Origin: Bacteroidales bacterium
GTDB lineage: Bacteria; Bacteroidota; Bacteroidia; Bacteroidales; UBA12077
Length of the DNA stretch: 26,860 bases
Direction of reading: 5' to 3'
Assembly (NCBI GenBank): GCA_030643125.1
Contig: DAOWML010000001.1
Location: forward strand, 1-26,860
A program made the translations under genes and the position numbers. Position 1 is the first letter of the stretch. The number at the start of each line of letters is the position of its first letter. Below, one piece after another: positions 1 to 6,555 of this stretch. A model generated the notes under the pieces. That model had not been told where the DNA came from. It worked only from the letters and a program-made list of their open reading frames with translations, and did no database searches.

Positions 1-522
1 TTTATAAATATTTTTATTTTCCGTAATGTTTTTATTTCCATTAACCTGAATGTAACCATAGCCGGTTTCTGGTCTGCTGGGCTTTATACCTAAGGTTAGT
101 AATGCATCTTTTTTTGAAGTGAATTCAAGCCCTTCCTTTATCACCTTTTTAAATACATTTTCTTTTAGAATTAAATGATCAGAAGGAGCGGTTACGATAT
201 TCGCATTCGGATTTTTCTTAAAAATCTTATAATTAGCATAAGCAATACAAGGAGCTGTATTTCTACGTGCAGGTTCAAGAAGTATCTGCTCTTTTGTTAA
301 CTCAGGTAATTGTTCAAGAATTATTTCTTTATAAATTATACTTGTAACAATATAGATATTCTCAACCGGACAGATGGATTGAAATCTGTCGAAAGTCATT
401 TGAAGTAAAGTTCTGCCTGTTCCCAATATATCTAAAAACTGCTTTGGTTTATTCATTCTGCTTAAGGGCCAAAATCTGCTTCCAACACCTCCAGCCATTA
501 TAACACAGTAATTATTTTCCAT
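1..522 (-). CDS. manC: Mannose-1-phosphate guanylyltransferase, N-terminal part (cut by window edge)
   Basis: Reading the minus strand from the ATG at 520-522 gives 174 uninterrupted codons running off the left edge. The N-terminus starts MENNYCVIMAGGVGSRFWPL and continues SRMNKPKQF, the nucleotide-binding signature of sugar-phosphate nucleotidyltransferases (GGxGxRxWPxSR then PKQF). An EPARRNTAPCIAYA segment and an APSDHLI segment further in are typical of the GDP-mannose pyrophosphorylase branch. The enzyme joins mannose-1-phosphate and GTP to give GDP-mannose for surface glycan or O-antigen synthesis in the cytoplasm. The family is about 350-360 residues in Bacteroidota, so roughly half is present. 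No Shine-Dalgarno is visible upstream, normal for this phylum. The gene diverges from the MlaE-type gene at 660. The family is clear; the C-terminal half, and any isomerase fusion, cannot be seen. Confidence 0.9.
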   Translation of the reverse strand, partial: MENNYCVIMAGGVGSRFWPLSRMNKPKQFLDILGTGRTLLQMTFDRFQSICPVENIYIVTSIIYKEIILEQLPELTKEQILLEPARRNTAPCIAYANYKIFKKNPNANIVTAPSDHLILKENVFKKVIKEGLEFTSKKDALLTLGIKPSRPETGYGYIQVNGNKNITENKNIYK

Positions 523-630
523 TTTAATTTTGTTTTGAGAAATATTTGTATTCTACTAATTTACAAAAAGCAAAAAGAATAAAAAATCTTTATTAAACAA
601 ATGTGTTTAAAAGAAAGTTTTATTATTTAG

Positions 631-638
631 TATATTTG
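631..638 (+). promoter_or_regulatory. Putative -7 promoter element of the mlaE-mlaF operon
   Basis: TATATTTG matches the Bacteroidota -7 consensus TAnnTTTG and lies 21 bases before the ATG at 660, which would give a short leader. No clear TTG-type -33 box lies at the usual distance, so this is a sequence match only. Confidence 0.5.
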
Positions 639-659
639 TACACTCAAATTAGATAATTC

Positions 660-1400
660 ATGGGACTTTTTTATCATATAGGTAAATATTTTTTACTTCT
701 TTTCAGGGTTTTTGCAAAACCCGAAAAGTTTAAGATTTATTATAGAGAAACCATCAAAGAAATAGATAAACTTGGATTAAATTCGATATGGATAGTTGCA
801 GTTATATCTGTATTTATGGGTGCTGTTATTACAATACAAACAGCGTATAATACTGATAATCCAATGTACCCGAAATATTTAATTGGATTAACAGCAAGAG
901 ATACTTTATTATTAGAATTTTCATCAACAATTATTGCTCTTATTTTGGCAGGTAAAATTGGTTCGAACATTGCTTCCGAGATCGGGACGATGCGGATAAC
1001 TGAGCAAATTGATGCTCTGGAAATAATGGGTGTAAACTCAGCTAGCTATTTAATATTACCCAGAATAATAGCCTCTGTGATATTTACTCCTTTCCTGACT
1101 TTGATGAGTATGATTATTGGCATTTTTGGCGGATGGGTTGCCGGAGTCTCAACAGGGGTGATGACAACCCAGGATTATGTCTATGGAATTCAATATGCTT
1201 TTATACCATACTATATAGTTTATGCCCTAATTAAAATAGCCATTTTTGCATTTTTAATAACTACAATATCTGCATACCATGGATATTATACTTCTGGCGG
1301 TTCTTTAGAAGTTGGTAAATCAAGCACTAAAGCAGTTGTGCATAGTAGTATTTTTATTCTTCTTTTTAATGTGATATTAACACAATTACTGCTCTCATGA
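660..1400 (+). CDS. mlaE: MlaE/YrbE-family ABC transporter permease
   Basis: This 246-residue polytopic membrane protein matches the MlaE (YrbE, DUF140) permease family in length and pattern. It has a short amphipathic N-terminus, a hydrophobic stretch near residues 42-60, and the family core TIIALILAGKIGSNIASEIG followed by TMRITEQIDALEIMGVN (around 90-127). Long hydrophobic helices then run to the C-terminus. MlaE permeases dimerise in the inner membrane and work with an MlaF ATPase and usually an MCE-domain protein (MlaD) to move phospholipids between the membranes. The stop overlaps the next gene's ATG as ATGA, so the two genes are translationally coupled. No MCE gene follows. The family assignment is firm; the substrate and direction are inferred from the family. 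Confidence 0.92.
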   Translation: MGLFYHIGKYFLLLFRVFAKPEKFKIYYRETIKEIDKLGLNSIWIVAVISVFMGAVITIQTAYNTDNPMYPKYLIGLTARDTLLLEFSSTIIALILAGKIGSNIASEIGTMRITEQIDALEIMGVNSASYLILPRIIASVIFTPFLTLMSMIIGIFGGWVAGVSTGVMTTQDYVYGIQYAFIPYYIVYALIKIAIFAFLITTISAYHGYYTSGGSLEVGKSSTKAVVHSSIFILLFNVILTQLLLS

Positions 1401-2158
1401 TAGAAGTTAAAAATATAGCAAAATCTTTTAACGGAGTTCCGGTTTTAAAGAATATTGATGTTTTATTTGAGAAAGGTAAAACAAACCTGATTATTGGACA
1501 AAGTGGATCAGGGAAAACCGTTCTGTTGAAGTCTATTGTTGGATTACATGATATAGAACAAGGGAAAGTAATATTTGACGGGACAGTTTTTAATGAACTA
1601 AACTTTAAAGATAAAAAAGAAATGAGAAAGCAAATAGGAATGCTTTTTCAGGGAGGAGCTTTGTTTGATTCTGCTACAGTAGAAGAAAATGTAATGTATC
1701 CATTAAATATGTTTACAGAATTGACATATTCAGAAAAAAGAGATAGAGCGAACGAGTGTCTTAAAAGAGTTAATATTATAAATGCCAATCAATTATATCC
1801 TGCAGAAATTAGTGGTGGAATGAAAAAAAGAGTGGCAATTGCAAGGGCTATTGCTTTAAACCCAAGATATTTATTTTGCGATGAGCCTAATTCCGGATTA
1901 GATCCTCAAACGGCAATATTAATTGATGATTTAATTAAAGAGATTACAGTAGAGTATAATATGACCACAATTGTTAATACGCATGACATGAATTCTGTTA
2001 TGGAAATTGGCGATAAAGTTGTATTTATTTATAATGGTGCAAAATGGTGGGAAGGAACACGAGATGATATTTTTGATTCAGAAAATGAAGAATTAAATAA
2101 ATTTATTTTTGCATCTAAACTTTCACAGAAGATAAGAGATTTAAAAAACAGGCATTAA
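1397..2158 (+). CDS. mlaF: MlaF-type ABC transporter ATP-binding protein
   Basis: This 253-residue ABC ATPase has Walker A GQSGSGKT at residues 34-41, a Q-loop in MLFQGGALFDS, the signature ISGGMKKRVAIARAIAL, Walker B YLFCDEP followed by a D-loop SGLDP, and an H-loop in VNTHDM. The signature in the form SGGM and the partner gene point to the MlaF subfamily, which powers retrograde or anterograde phospholipid transport across the envelope. It overlaps mlaE by 4 bp. Its stop overlaps by 4 bp the stop of the convergent Crp/Fnr gene, so there is no room for a separate terminator. The domain call is certain; the lipid role follows from the MlaE neighbour. Confidence 0.93.
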   Translation: MIEVKNIAKSFNGVPVLKNIDVLFEKGKTNLIIGQSGSGKTVLLKSIVGLHDIEQGKVIFDGTVFNELNFKDKKEMRKQIGMLFQGGALFDSATVEENVMYPLNMFTELTYSEKRDRANECLKRVNIINANQLYPAEISGGMKKRVAIARAIALNPRYLFCDEPNSGLDPQTAILIDDLIKEITVEYNMTTIVNTHDMNSVMEIGDKVVFIYNGAKWWEGTRDDIFDSENEELNKFIFASKLSQKIRDLKNRH

Positions 2159-2850
2159 CCTAATGCATATATTTTTTCAAGTCGCTTAATATCTAAAATT
2201 ACAATGTTTTTACCTTCAATTTGAATCAAATTATCTTTTCTGAATTCTGATAATACTCTGATTACATTTTCAGTACTCATGTCGATTAATTCGGCAACTT
2301 CTTTTCGGCTAATTGGCAGATTAAATCTTATTGAACTATAAATATGTTTCGAGAAAAAAAGTAATATATAAGCTATTCTCCCACGTAACTGACGGGTATT
2401 AATATCAATTCTTGTTTTAATTACAGAATCGGAAACAGTACTTATTTTTTCAAAAAAATCGATGGCAAACGTCCCGTTTGTTTTTATGAATTTTTTTATG
2501 ATTTCTAAATCAACAAAACAAACAATAGAATCTTCAATAGCTGTGGTAGAATAAATATGTTTTGTGTTTGAAAAAATACTCAACAGACCAATAAAATCCT
2601 GTGGTTTTGCAATACTTAGAATATGTTCTTTAGTGTTGATCTCTGTTTTATATAATTTCACAAGACCATTTTGAAGGTACATAAAAGATAGAATCTCATC
2701 TCCTTCTGTGCTAATATTCTCACCTTTTCTATAAAATTTTTCTACTTTTTTAGCATTAATGATCTTTAATTCTTCTGCAGATAAGTTTTTAAAAGCCCAT
2801 GACCTATAAATACAACTCTTACAATTACTGACTTTGCGCGATAATTCCAT
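2155..2850 (-). CDS. Crp/Fnr-family transcriptional regulator, likely controller of the divergent sulfur operon
   Basis: The ATG at 2848-2850 gives a 231-residue protein with an N-terminal cyclic-nucleotide-binding-type beta-roll (about residues 25-120), a dimerisation helix, and a C-terminal winged helix-turn-helix. The recognition segment is ISRKEVAELIDMSTENVIRV. An ATG 36 bases upstream (2884-2886) is in frame, but it lies inside the operator palindromes and adds a low-complexity MIYIIIQTKVKK. The 2850 start is preceded by AAGG eight bases away, so it is preferred. Exactly three cysteines occur: C10 and C13 (a CxxC pair, as at the start of the FNR cluster motif) and C111. FNR uses four ligands, so a canonical 4Fe-4S cluster is doubtful; oxygen, redox or sulfane-sulfur sensing are all possible. 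The gene diverges from the SQR-like gene and is the obvious candidate to regulate it. Confidence 0.88.
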   Translation of the reverse strand: MELSRKVSNCKSCIYRSWAFKNLSAEELKIINAKKVEKFYRKGENISTEGDEILSFMYLQNGLVKLYKTEINTKEHILSIAKPQDFIGLLSIFSNTKHIYSTTAIEDSIVCFVDLEIIKKFIKTNGTFAIDFFEKISTVSDSVIKTRIDINTRQLRGRIAYILLFFSKHIYSSIRFNLPISRKEVAELIDMSTENVIRVLSEFRKDNLIQIEGKNIVILDIKRLEKIYALG

Positions 2851-2872
2851 TTTTTTAACCTTAGTTTGAATG

Positions 2873-2902
2873 ATGATATATATCATTAATGATATATATC
2901 AT
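2873..2902. promoter_or_regulatory. Tandem FNR-type palindromic operator
   Basis: ATGATATATATCAT, a perfect 14-bp palindrome, occurs at 2873-2886 and again at 2889-2902, separated by TA. The whole 30 bp is therefore also self-complementary. Each copy contains TGAT-4 bases-ATCA, the core shape of FNR/Crp-family sites. The copies lie between the Crp/Fnr gene and the operon starting at 2993. The second is centred about 53 bp before the start expected from the -7 element at 2936. A weak leftward -7 match (TATCTTTA on the minus strand, 2909-2916) would place the regulator's own start inside the palindromes, which fits autorepression. Binding by the adjacent regulator is inferred. Confidence 0.65.
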
Positions 2903-2935
2903 AATATATAAAGATATAAATATATTTATATCTGT

Positions 2936-2943
2936 TAATTTTG
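2936..2943 (+). promoter_or_regulatory. Putative -7 promoter element of the sulfur operon
   Basis: TAATTTTG fits TAnnTTTG and would start transcription near 2949, about 44 bases before the ATG at 2993. No TTG-type -33 element is visible in the A/T-only DNA upstream, which fits a promoter that depends on an activator bound at the palindromes at 2873-2902. Confidence 0.5.
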
Positions 2944-2992
2944 TAACAGTAAAATCAATTAAAATATAAAAATAACATAAAAATTATCTAAA

Positions 2993-4222
2993 ATGAAAAA
3001 GATTCTGATTTTGGGCGCCGGTACAGGCGGAACAATAATGGCTAATAAATTAAGAAAAGCACTTGATCGAGAAGAGTGGGATATTACTATTGTCGATAAG
3101 CACAAAACCCATTATTACCAGCCCGGATTTTTATTTATTCCGTTTGGCATTTATAATAAACAGGATGTAATTAAACCGAAGGCTGATTTTATACCTGCAG
3201 GAGTAAACATCATTTATAGTGATATAGATAAAATTGTTCCTGATAATAATAAAGTCTTATTGGAAGGAGGAAAGGCTTTAAATTACGATTTTCTTATTGT
3301 TGCAACCGGCACAAGGGTCGACCCAGCAGAAACTCCGGGTTTAAAAGATGAATTGTGGCAAAAAGAAATATTCGATTTTTATACTGTTGAAGGCGCAGTT
3401 GCTTTAAGAGAGTTTTTCGAAACATGGCAAGGCGGCCGTTTAGTAATGAATATTGCCGAATTACCATTTAAGTGCCCGGTAGCTCCGTTAGAGTTTGTAT
3501 TCCTGGCTGATGAATATTTTACTAAAGCAGGGATTCGTGATAAAGTAGATATTACTTATGTAACTCCATTACCCGGGGCATTTACTAAACCAAAGTCAAC
3601 TAAGATGTTAGGTGAGTTGCTTAATGAAAAGAATATTACGGTAATTCCCGATTTTTATTTAGAAAGGGTTGATAATAAAGAAAAGAAAATTAAATCTTAT
3701 GATGGTCAGGAAGTCCCGTTTGATGTTTTAGCTATTGTTCCTGTTAATAAAGGTGATGATATGATTGAGCGTAGTGGTATGGGCGATGACTTGAACTTTA
3801 TACCAACCGATAAGCATACCTTAAGATCGGAAAAGTATGAAAACATTTTTGTTTTAGGCGATGCTTCAAATATTCCTACTTCGAAAGCCGGATCTGTTGT
3901 TCATTTTGCTGCAGATGTGCTTTTTGACAATATTCAGTGTGCAATTAAGGGGCGCGAATTAAGAGCAAAATTTGATGGACATGCAAATTGCTATATTGAG
4001 ACAGGTTTTGGGAAAGGCTCATTAATTGATTTTAATTATGAAACTGAACCTTTGCCAGGAACCTATCCACTGCCGGGTATTGGGCCATTTGGTTTATTAC
4101 AAAATACAAAAATGAACCATTATGGTAAGGTAATTTTTCGGTGGATATACTGGCATATATTATTGAAAGGAAAAGAGCTTCCTATTGAGAATGAAATGAC
4201 AATGGCTGGTAAGAAAAGGTAA
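2993..4222 (+). CDS. Sulfide:quinone oxidoreductase-like FAD-dependent protein
   Basis: This 409-residue flavoprotein of the two-dinucleotide-binding-domain family starts with the FAD motif GAGTGG (residues 8-13). It has the second FAD motif ATG at 104-106 and the C-terminal FAD contact VLGDASNIPTSKAG (287-300). HYYQPGFLFIPFG (40-52) and FKCPVAPLEF (159-168) are hallmarks of the SQR/flavocytochrome c sulfide dehydrogenase group. C161 sits where SQRs keep an active-site cysteine; C333 in ANCYIETGFG could be the second, and C316 also exists. SQR oxidises sulfide to sulfane sulfur or polysulfide and reduces quinone at the membrane; the C-terminal segment around KVIFRWIYWHILLKG could attach it peripherally. 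It heads an operon with sulfur-carrier genes, which supports a sulfide or persulfide substrate. Another disulfide or flavin reductase role is possible. Confidence 0.85.
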   Translation: MKKILILGAGTGGTIMANKLRKALDREEWDITIVDKHKTHYYQPGFLFIPFGIYNKQDVIKPKADFIPAGVNIIYSDIDKIVPDNNKVLLEGGKALNYDFLIVATGTRVDPAETPGLKDELWQKEIFDFYTVEGAVALREFFETWQGGRLVMNIAELPFKCPVAPLEFVFLADEYFTKAGIRDKVDITYVTPLPGAFTKPKSTKMLGELLNEKNITVIPDFYLERVDNKEKKIKSYDGQEVPFDVLAIVPVNKGDDMIERSGMGDDLNFIPTDKHTLRSEKYENIFVLGDASNIPTSKAGSVVHFAADVLFDNIQCAIKGRELRAKFDGHANCYIETGFGKGSLIDFNYETEPLPGTYPLPGIGPFGLLQNTKMNHYGKVIFRWIYWHILLKGKELPIENEMTMAGKKR

Positions 4223-4240
4223 AACCTAAAAACTGAAAAA

Positions 4241-4810
4241 ATGGAAGTTAAAACAGAAAATGTTCAGGAGCAGATAAATCAAATCAATCAAAAGCTTGAT
4301 CTTGTTTTACATTATGTAAACGAACAAAGATTAAAAAGCGAAATGATTGAAGACTTGGTCTCTGATGTTTCAATTATAAGTAAAGACGCATTTACAAGTG
4401 CTGTTGAAGAACTTGATACGCATGGTATAGAACTCAATGTAGATGATATTAAACTACTTGTTTTCAAACTGATTAGAAATGTAAATAATTTCTCTCAGGC
4501 AATGGATATGTTTGAAAGTATTACTGATTTATTAAAAGATGTAGGTCCGATAATTAATGAAGCAGGTATAGATTTTACATATAAACTGCATGAGTTTGAA
4601 CAAAAAGGTTATTTCGAGTTTTTTAAACAAATGGCTGATCTTTTTGATAATGCCGTTGTTGCTTATCAGAAAACAGATTTTGATCAGGACAAGAAATACT
4701 CAATATGGAAAATTATTCGCGAAATGAATAGCCCGGAGATTAAAAGAACTTTAGGATTTATGATTACATTCTTAAAGAATATTTCAAAAGAATCGATAAC
4801 TAATAAATAA
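4241..4810 (+). CDS. DUF1641 family protein
   Basis: This 189-residue, mostly helical and acidic protein has no signal peptide or membrane span. The N-terminal 30 residues (QEQINQINQKLDLVLHYVNE) look like a short coiled coil. A conserved-looking core runs from about residue 40 to 110 (LNVDDIKLLVFKLIRNVNNF, then a DLLKDVGPIINEAG segment). The fold and the position directly after an SQR-like gene match DUF1641 (YjgD-like) proteins, which often sit beside flavoprotein or formate dehydrogenase genes. No catalytic residues are evident and there are no cysteines, so it is more likely an assembly, anchoring or scaffold partner of the SQR-like enzyme than a sulfur carrier. It lies 18 bp after the SQR gene and 23 bp before the TusE-type gene. 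Confidence 0.75.
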   Translation: MEVKTENVQEQINQINQKLDLVLHYVNEQRLKSEMIEDLVSDVSIISKDAFTSAVEELDTHGIELNVDDIKLLVFKLIRNVNNFSQAMDMFESITDLLKDVGPIINEAGIDFTYKLHEFEQKGYFEFFKQMADLFDNAVVAYQKTDFDQDKKYSIWKIIREMNSPEIKRTLGFMITFLKNISKESITNK

Positions 4811-4833
4811 TTAATCTATTAAAAATTAATATT

Positions 4834-5139
4834 ATGACACAAAAAACAGTAGCAGGTGTAAACCTTGAAGTAACTGACGATGGATACCTGGTAGACTCAT
4901 CTCAGTGGACTGAAAAGATTGCAAAGGAGATTGCAAAAGAAGAAAACATTGAACTTAATGATAAACATTTCGAAGTTATCAAGTTTATTCGCGAAAATGC
5001 TGATTCCGGCTTAACAATTCGTAAAGTAGGAAAATCGGGAGTAGTTGATATTAAAGGATTTTATGATTTATTTCCCGGTGGGCCATTAAAAATGTCGACT
5101 AAAATTGCCGGAATTCAGAAACCATCGAGTTGTGTTTAA
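4834..5139 (+). CDS. tusE: TusE/DsrC/DsvC-family sulfur carrier (TusE type)
   Basis: This 101-residue protein ends in KIAGIQKPSSCV, which aligns with the C-terminal arm of DsrC-family proteins. The penultimate Cys (C100, CysA) is the persulfide-carrying residue. The partner CysB of true DsrC proteins, 11 residues earlier, is T89 here (KMSTKIAG), so by known family rules this is TusE-like: a sulfur acceptor and donor rather than a DsrC that forms trisulfides with sulfite reductase. Other family marks are WTEKIAKEIAKEENIELNDK (25-44) and FIRENADSGLTIRKV (51-65). The neighbours SQR and DsrE2 suggest it accepts sulfane sulfur from sulfide oxidation. No TusBCD or DsrAB genes are in the window, so tRNA thiolation is not supported by context. 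Confidence 0.9.
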   Translation: MTQKTVAGVNLEVTDDGYLVDSSQWTEKIAKEIAKEENIELNDKHFEVIKFIRENADSGLTIRKVGKSGVVDIKGFYDLFPGGPLKMSTKIAGIQKPSSCV

Positions 5140-5156
5140 TTTAAAAATATAATATT

Positions 5157-5660
5157 ATGGCTGAAAAAAAAGATACACAAGTAAAAAAAGTGGCTATGAT
5201 TTGTGCCAAAGGTACAATTGAAGATGTATATGCTACGTTGGTAATGGCAAACGGCGCTGTTATGGAAGGTATGGAAGCAAAGGTTTTCTTTACTTTCTTT
5301 GGTCTTGATGCTATTACAAAAAAATACATGAATAAACTTCATACAGCGACAGTTGGAAATCCAGCTATGCGTATGCCTGGAGGTTTGACTTTCCCAACTT
5401 TACTAGGGGCGATACCCGGAGTTGAAGCAGGAGTTTCTGCTATGATGCGAGGCCAGATGGAAAAACTGGATATTCCTCCGGTAGATGAATTTTTAGATAT
5501 GATTACTGCAGGAGGCGGAGAAATTTATGCATGTAAACTTGCTGTTGATATGTTTAAATTAAAGAAAGAAGACTTAAGCGATCATGTAATTGATATTATT
5601 ACTATTGGCGATTTTTATGCAATGGCTGGTGGCGAAGGGTCTCAGGTTATTTTTACTTAA
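5157..5660 (+). CDS. DsrE/DsrF/DrsH-like (DsrE2) family protein
   Basis: This 167-residue cytoplasmic protein has the Rossmann-like start VAMICAKGTIEDVYATLVMA (12-31) and AKVFFTFFGLDAI (41-53), typical of the DrsE_2 group. C16 lies in the first strand-loop, and C126 in GGEIYACKLAVDMFKLKKED (120-139) occupies the usual active cysteine position. DsrE2 proteins carry and transfer persulfide sulfur and often accompany rhodanese, TusA or SQR genes. It follows the TusE-type gene by 17 bp and is the last gene before a strong terminator. The most economical model is SQR product to DsrE2 to TusE. No TusA or rhodanese gene is nearby, so the step that feeds sulfur in is not visible. Confidence 0.88.
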   Translation: MAEKKDTQVKKVAMICAKGTIEDVYATLVMANGAVMEGMEAKVFFTFFGLDAITKKYMNKLHTATVGNPAMRMPGGLTFPTLLGAIPGVEAGVSAMMRGQMEKLDIPPVDEFLDMITAGGGEIYACKLAVDMFKLKKEDLSDHVIDIITIGDFYAMAGGEGSQVIFT

Positions 5661-5680
5661 ACTAAGTTTTGTATGTAGTG

Positions 5681-5706
5681 AAACCGCCTCTTGGGGCGGT
5701 TTTTTA
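5681..5706 (+). terminator. Rho-independent terminator of the sulfur operon
   Basis: An 8-bp stem AAACCGCC/GGCGGTTT (5681-5688 with 5695-5702) with a 6-base loop runs into a T tract. It lies 20 bp after the DsrE2 stop. Its T tract overlaps the stop codon of the convergent gene at 5704, so it may also help end that transcript, although the minus-strand side lacks a T run. Confidence 0.9.
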
Positions 5707-6405
5707 TTGAATACCAATCTTGTTTTTTAACTCTTTAATAAAAGTTTCTTTATCTTGAATATCAGAATTTATTAGTTTATTATACCAGTGATTAACCATT
5801 TCCATATTGTCCATATTCTTATAAATCAGAATTATGTAATAATACGACAAACCATGAATCTGAGATTGAATATTTATATTTCCTTCTAATACCTTTTCAA
5901 AATAAGGAATTGATTTATTTAATTTATTGTTCTGGTATAAATCAAAACCCTTTTCAAATGCTCTTATTTTTTCATTATGTTCATTGTCTAAAATGATGTT
6001 AAAGAATGAAAAGCAAGCATTATTACAGTTTTCAATCAGGTCAATAAATTTAATATTATCAGATATTTTTTCGAAATAGAGTTTAAATTCAAGTACTTCG
6101 CCGATATATGCAAATTTATGTTGATCTGGGCAAGCGGGAATATTTTCTGATTTTATTAATTGATATACTTCGATTCCTATGGAATTTTTGATATAAATAT
6201 TTTCATCGGCACAAAACCAGCCTCCCTGGCTACGTTTGTTTGTTACTTTTAGTGATATTATTGTTTCACTATCGGTAATCTCAATTTTAGTTATTTCAAG
6301 CTCCGGATGACTTTGCTTACCGGCAATAGGATTTTCATATACCTGGGCTTTAGCTAAAAATGGCAGGCAGAAAAGAAAGGCTATAGCTAAAATTTGTTTT
6401 TTCAT
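5704..6405 (-). CDS. Secreted protein of unknown function with C-terminal TPR-like repeats
   Basis: The 233-residue protein begins with a clear signal peptide (MKKQILAIAFLFCLPFLAKA, cleaved before QVYENP). The first half (about 25-140) looks like a beta-sandwich: an alternating strand pattern ITKIEITDSETIISLKVTN, then GGWFCADENIYI, IPACPDQHKF and a CNNAC pair. The cysteines at GGWFC, IPAC and CNNAC could form disulfides after export. The second half (about 150-230) is helical, with AFEKGFDLYQNNKLNKSIPY followed by a second helical pair, the rhythm of TPR units. Similar beta-domain-plus-TPR proteins are common and uncharacterised in Bacteroidota. It is convergent with the sulfur operon and is probably unrelated to it. 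No function is assigned. Confidence 0.7.
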   Translation of the reverse strand: MKKQILAIAFLFCLPFLAKAQVYENPIAGKQSHPELEITKIEITDSETIISLKVTNKRSQGGWFCADENIYIKNSIGIEVYQLIKSENIPACPDQHKFAYIGEVLEFKLYFEKISDNIKFIDLIENCNNACFSFFNIILDNEHNEKIRAFEKGFDLYQNNKLNKSIPYFEKVLEGNINIQSQIHGLSYYYIILIYKNMDNMEMVNHWYNKLINSDIQDKETFIKELKNKIGIQ

Positions 6406-6472
6406 TATATTTAATTTTTTATAATAATCTAGCAGGGTAAAGGTATTAAAATTATAATGTGTTTTTACTTGG

Positions 6473-6545
6473 AATAATTGCGTAGCAATGATACTATGGT
6501 AGAAAATTAGTACAATTAATTTTTAGAGCTGCGTAGCAGCGATAG
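6473..6545. repeat. Left REP/BIME-like unit flanking the Y1 transposase
   Basis: Two small hairpins occur here. ATTGC-GTA-GCAAT (6477-6489) is followed by GATACTATGGTAGAAAATTA. GCTGC-GTA-GCAGC (6528-6540) is followed by GATAG. The first 37 bases (6473-6509) recur at 7313-7349 with one difference (C6494 against T7334), and the second hairpin has its counterpart at 7370-7386. Hairpins with a conserved short tail beside a single-domain HUH transposase are the hallmark of REP elements mobilised by RAYT proteins. Confidence 0.8.
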
Positions 6546-6555
6546 GTTATTTGTA

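Noticed and set aside
2851..2886. Upstream in-frame ATG extending the Crp/Fnr protein by 12 residues
   Set aside because: The extension is A/T low complexity (MIYIIIQ), lies inside the operator palindrome and has no ribosome-binding site, whereas the ATG at 2850 has AAGG at good spacing and begins a normal family N-terminus.
5141..5342. Minus-strand open frames opposite the DsrE2-like gene
   Set aside because: They are antisense readings of a clearly coding gene, with no family resemblance and no promoter.
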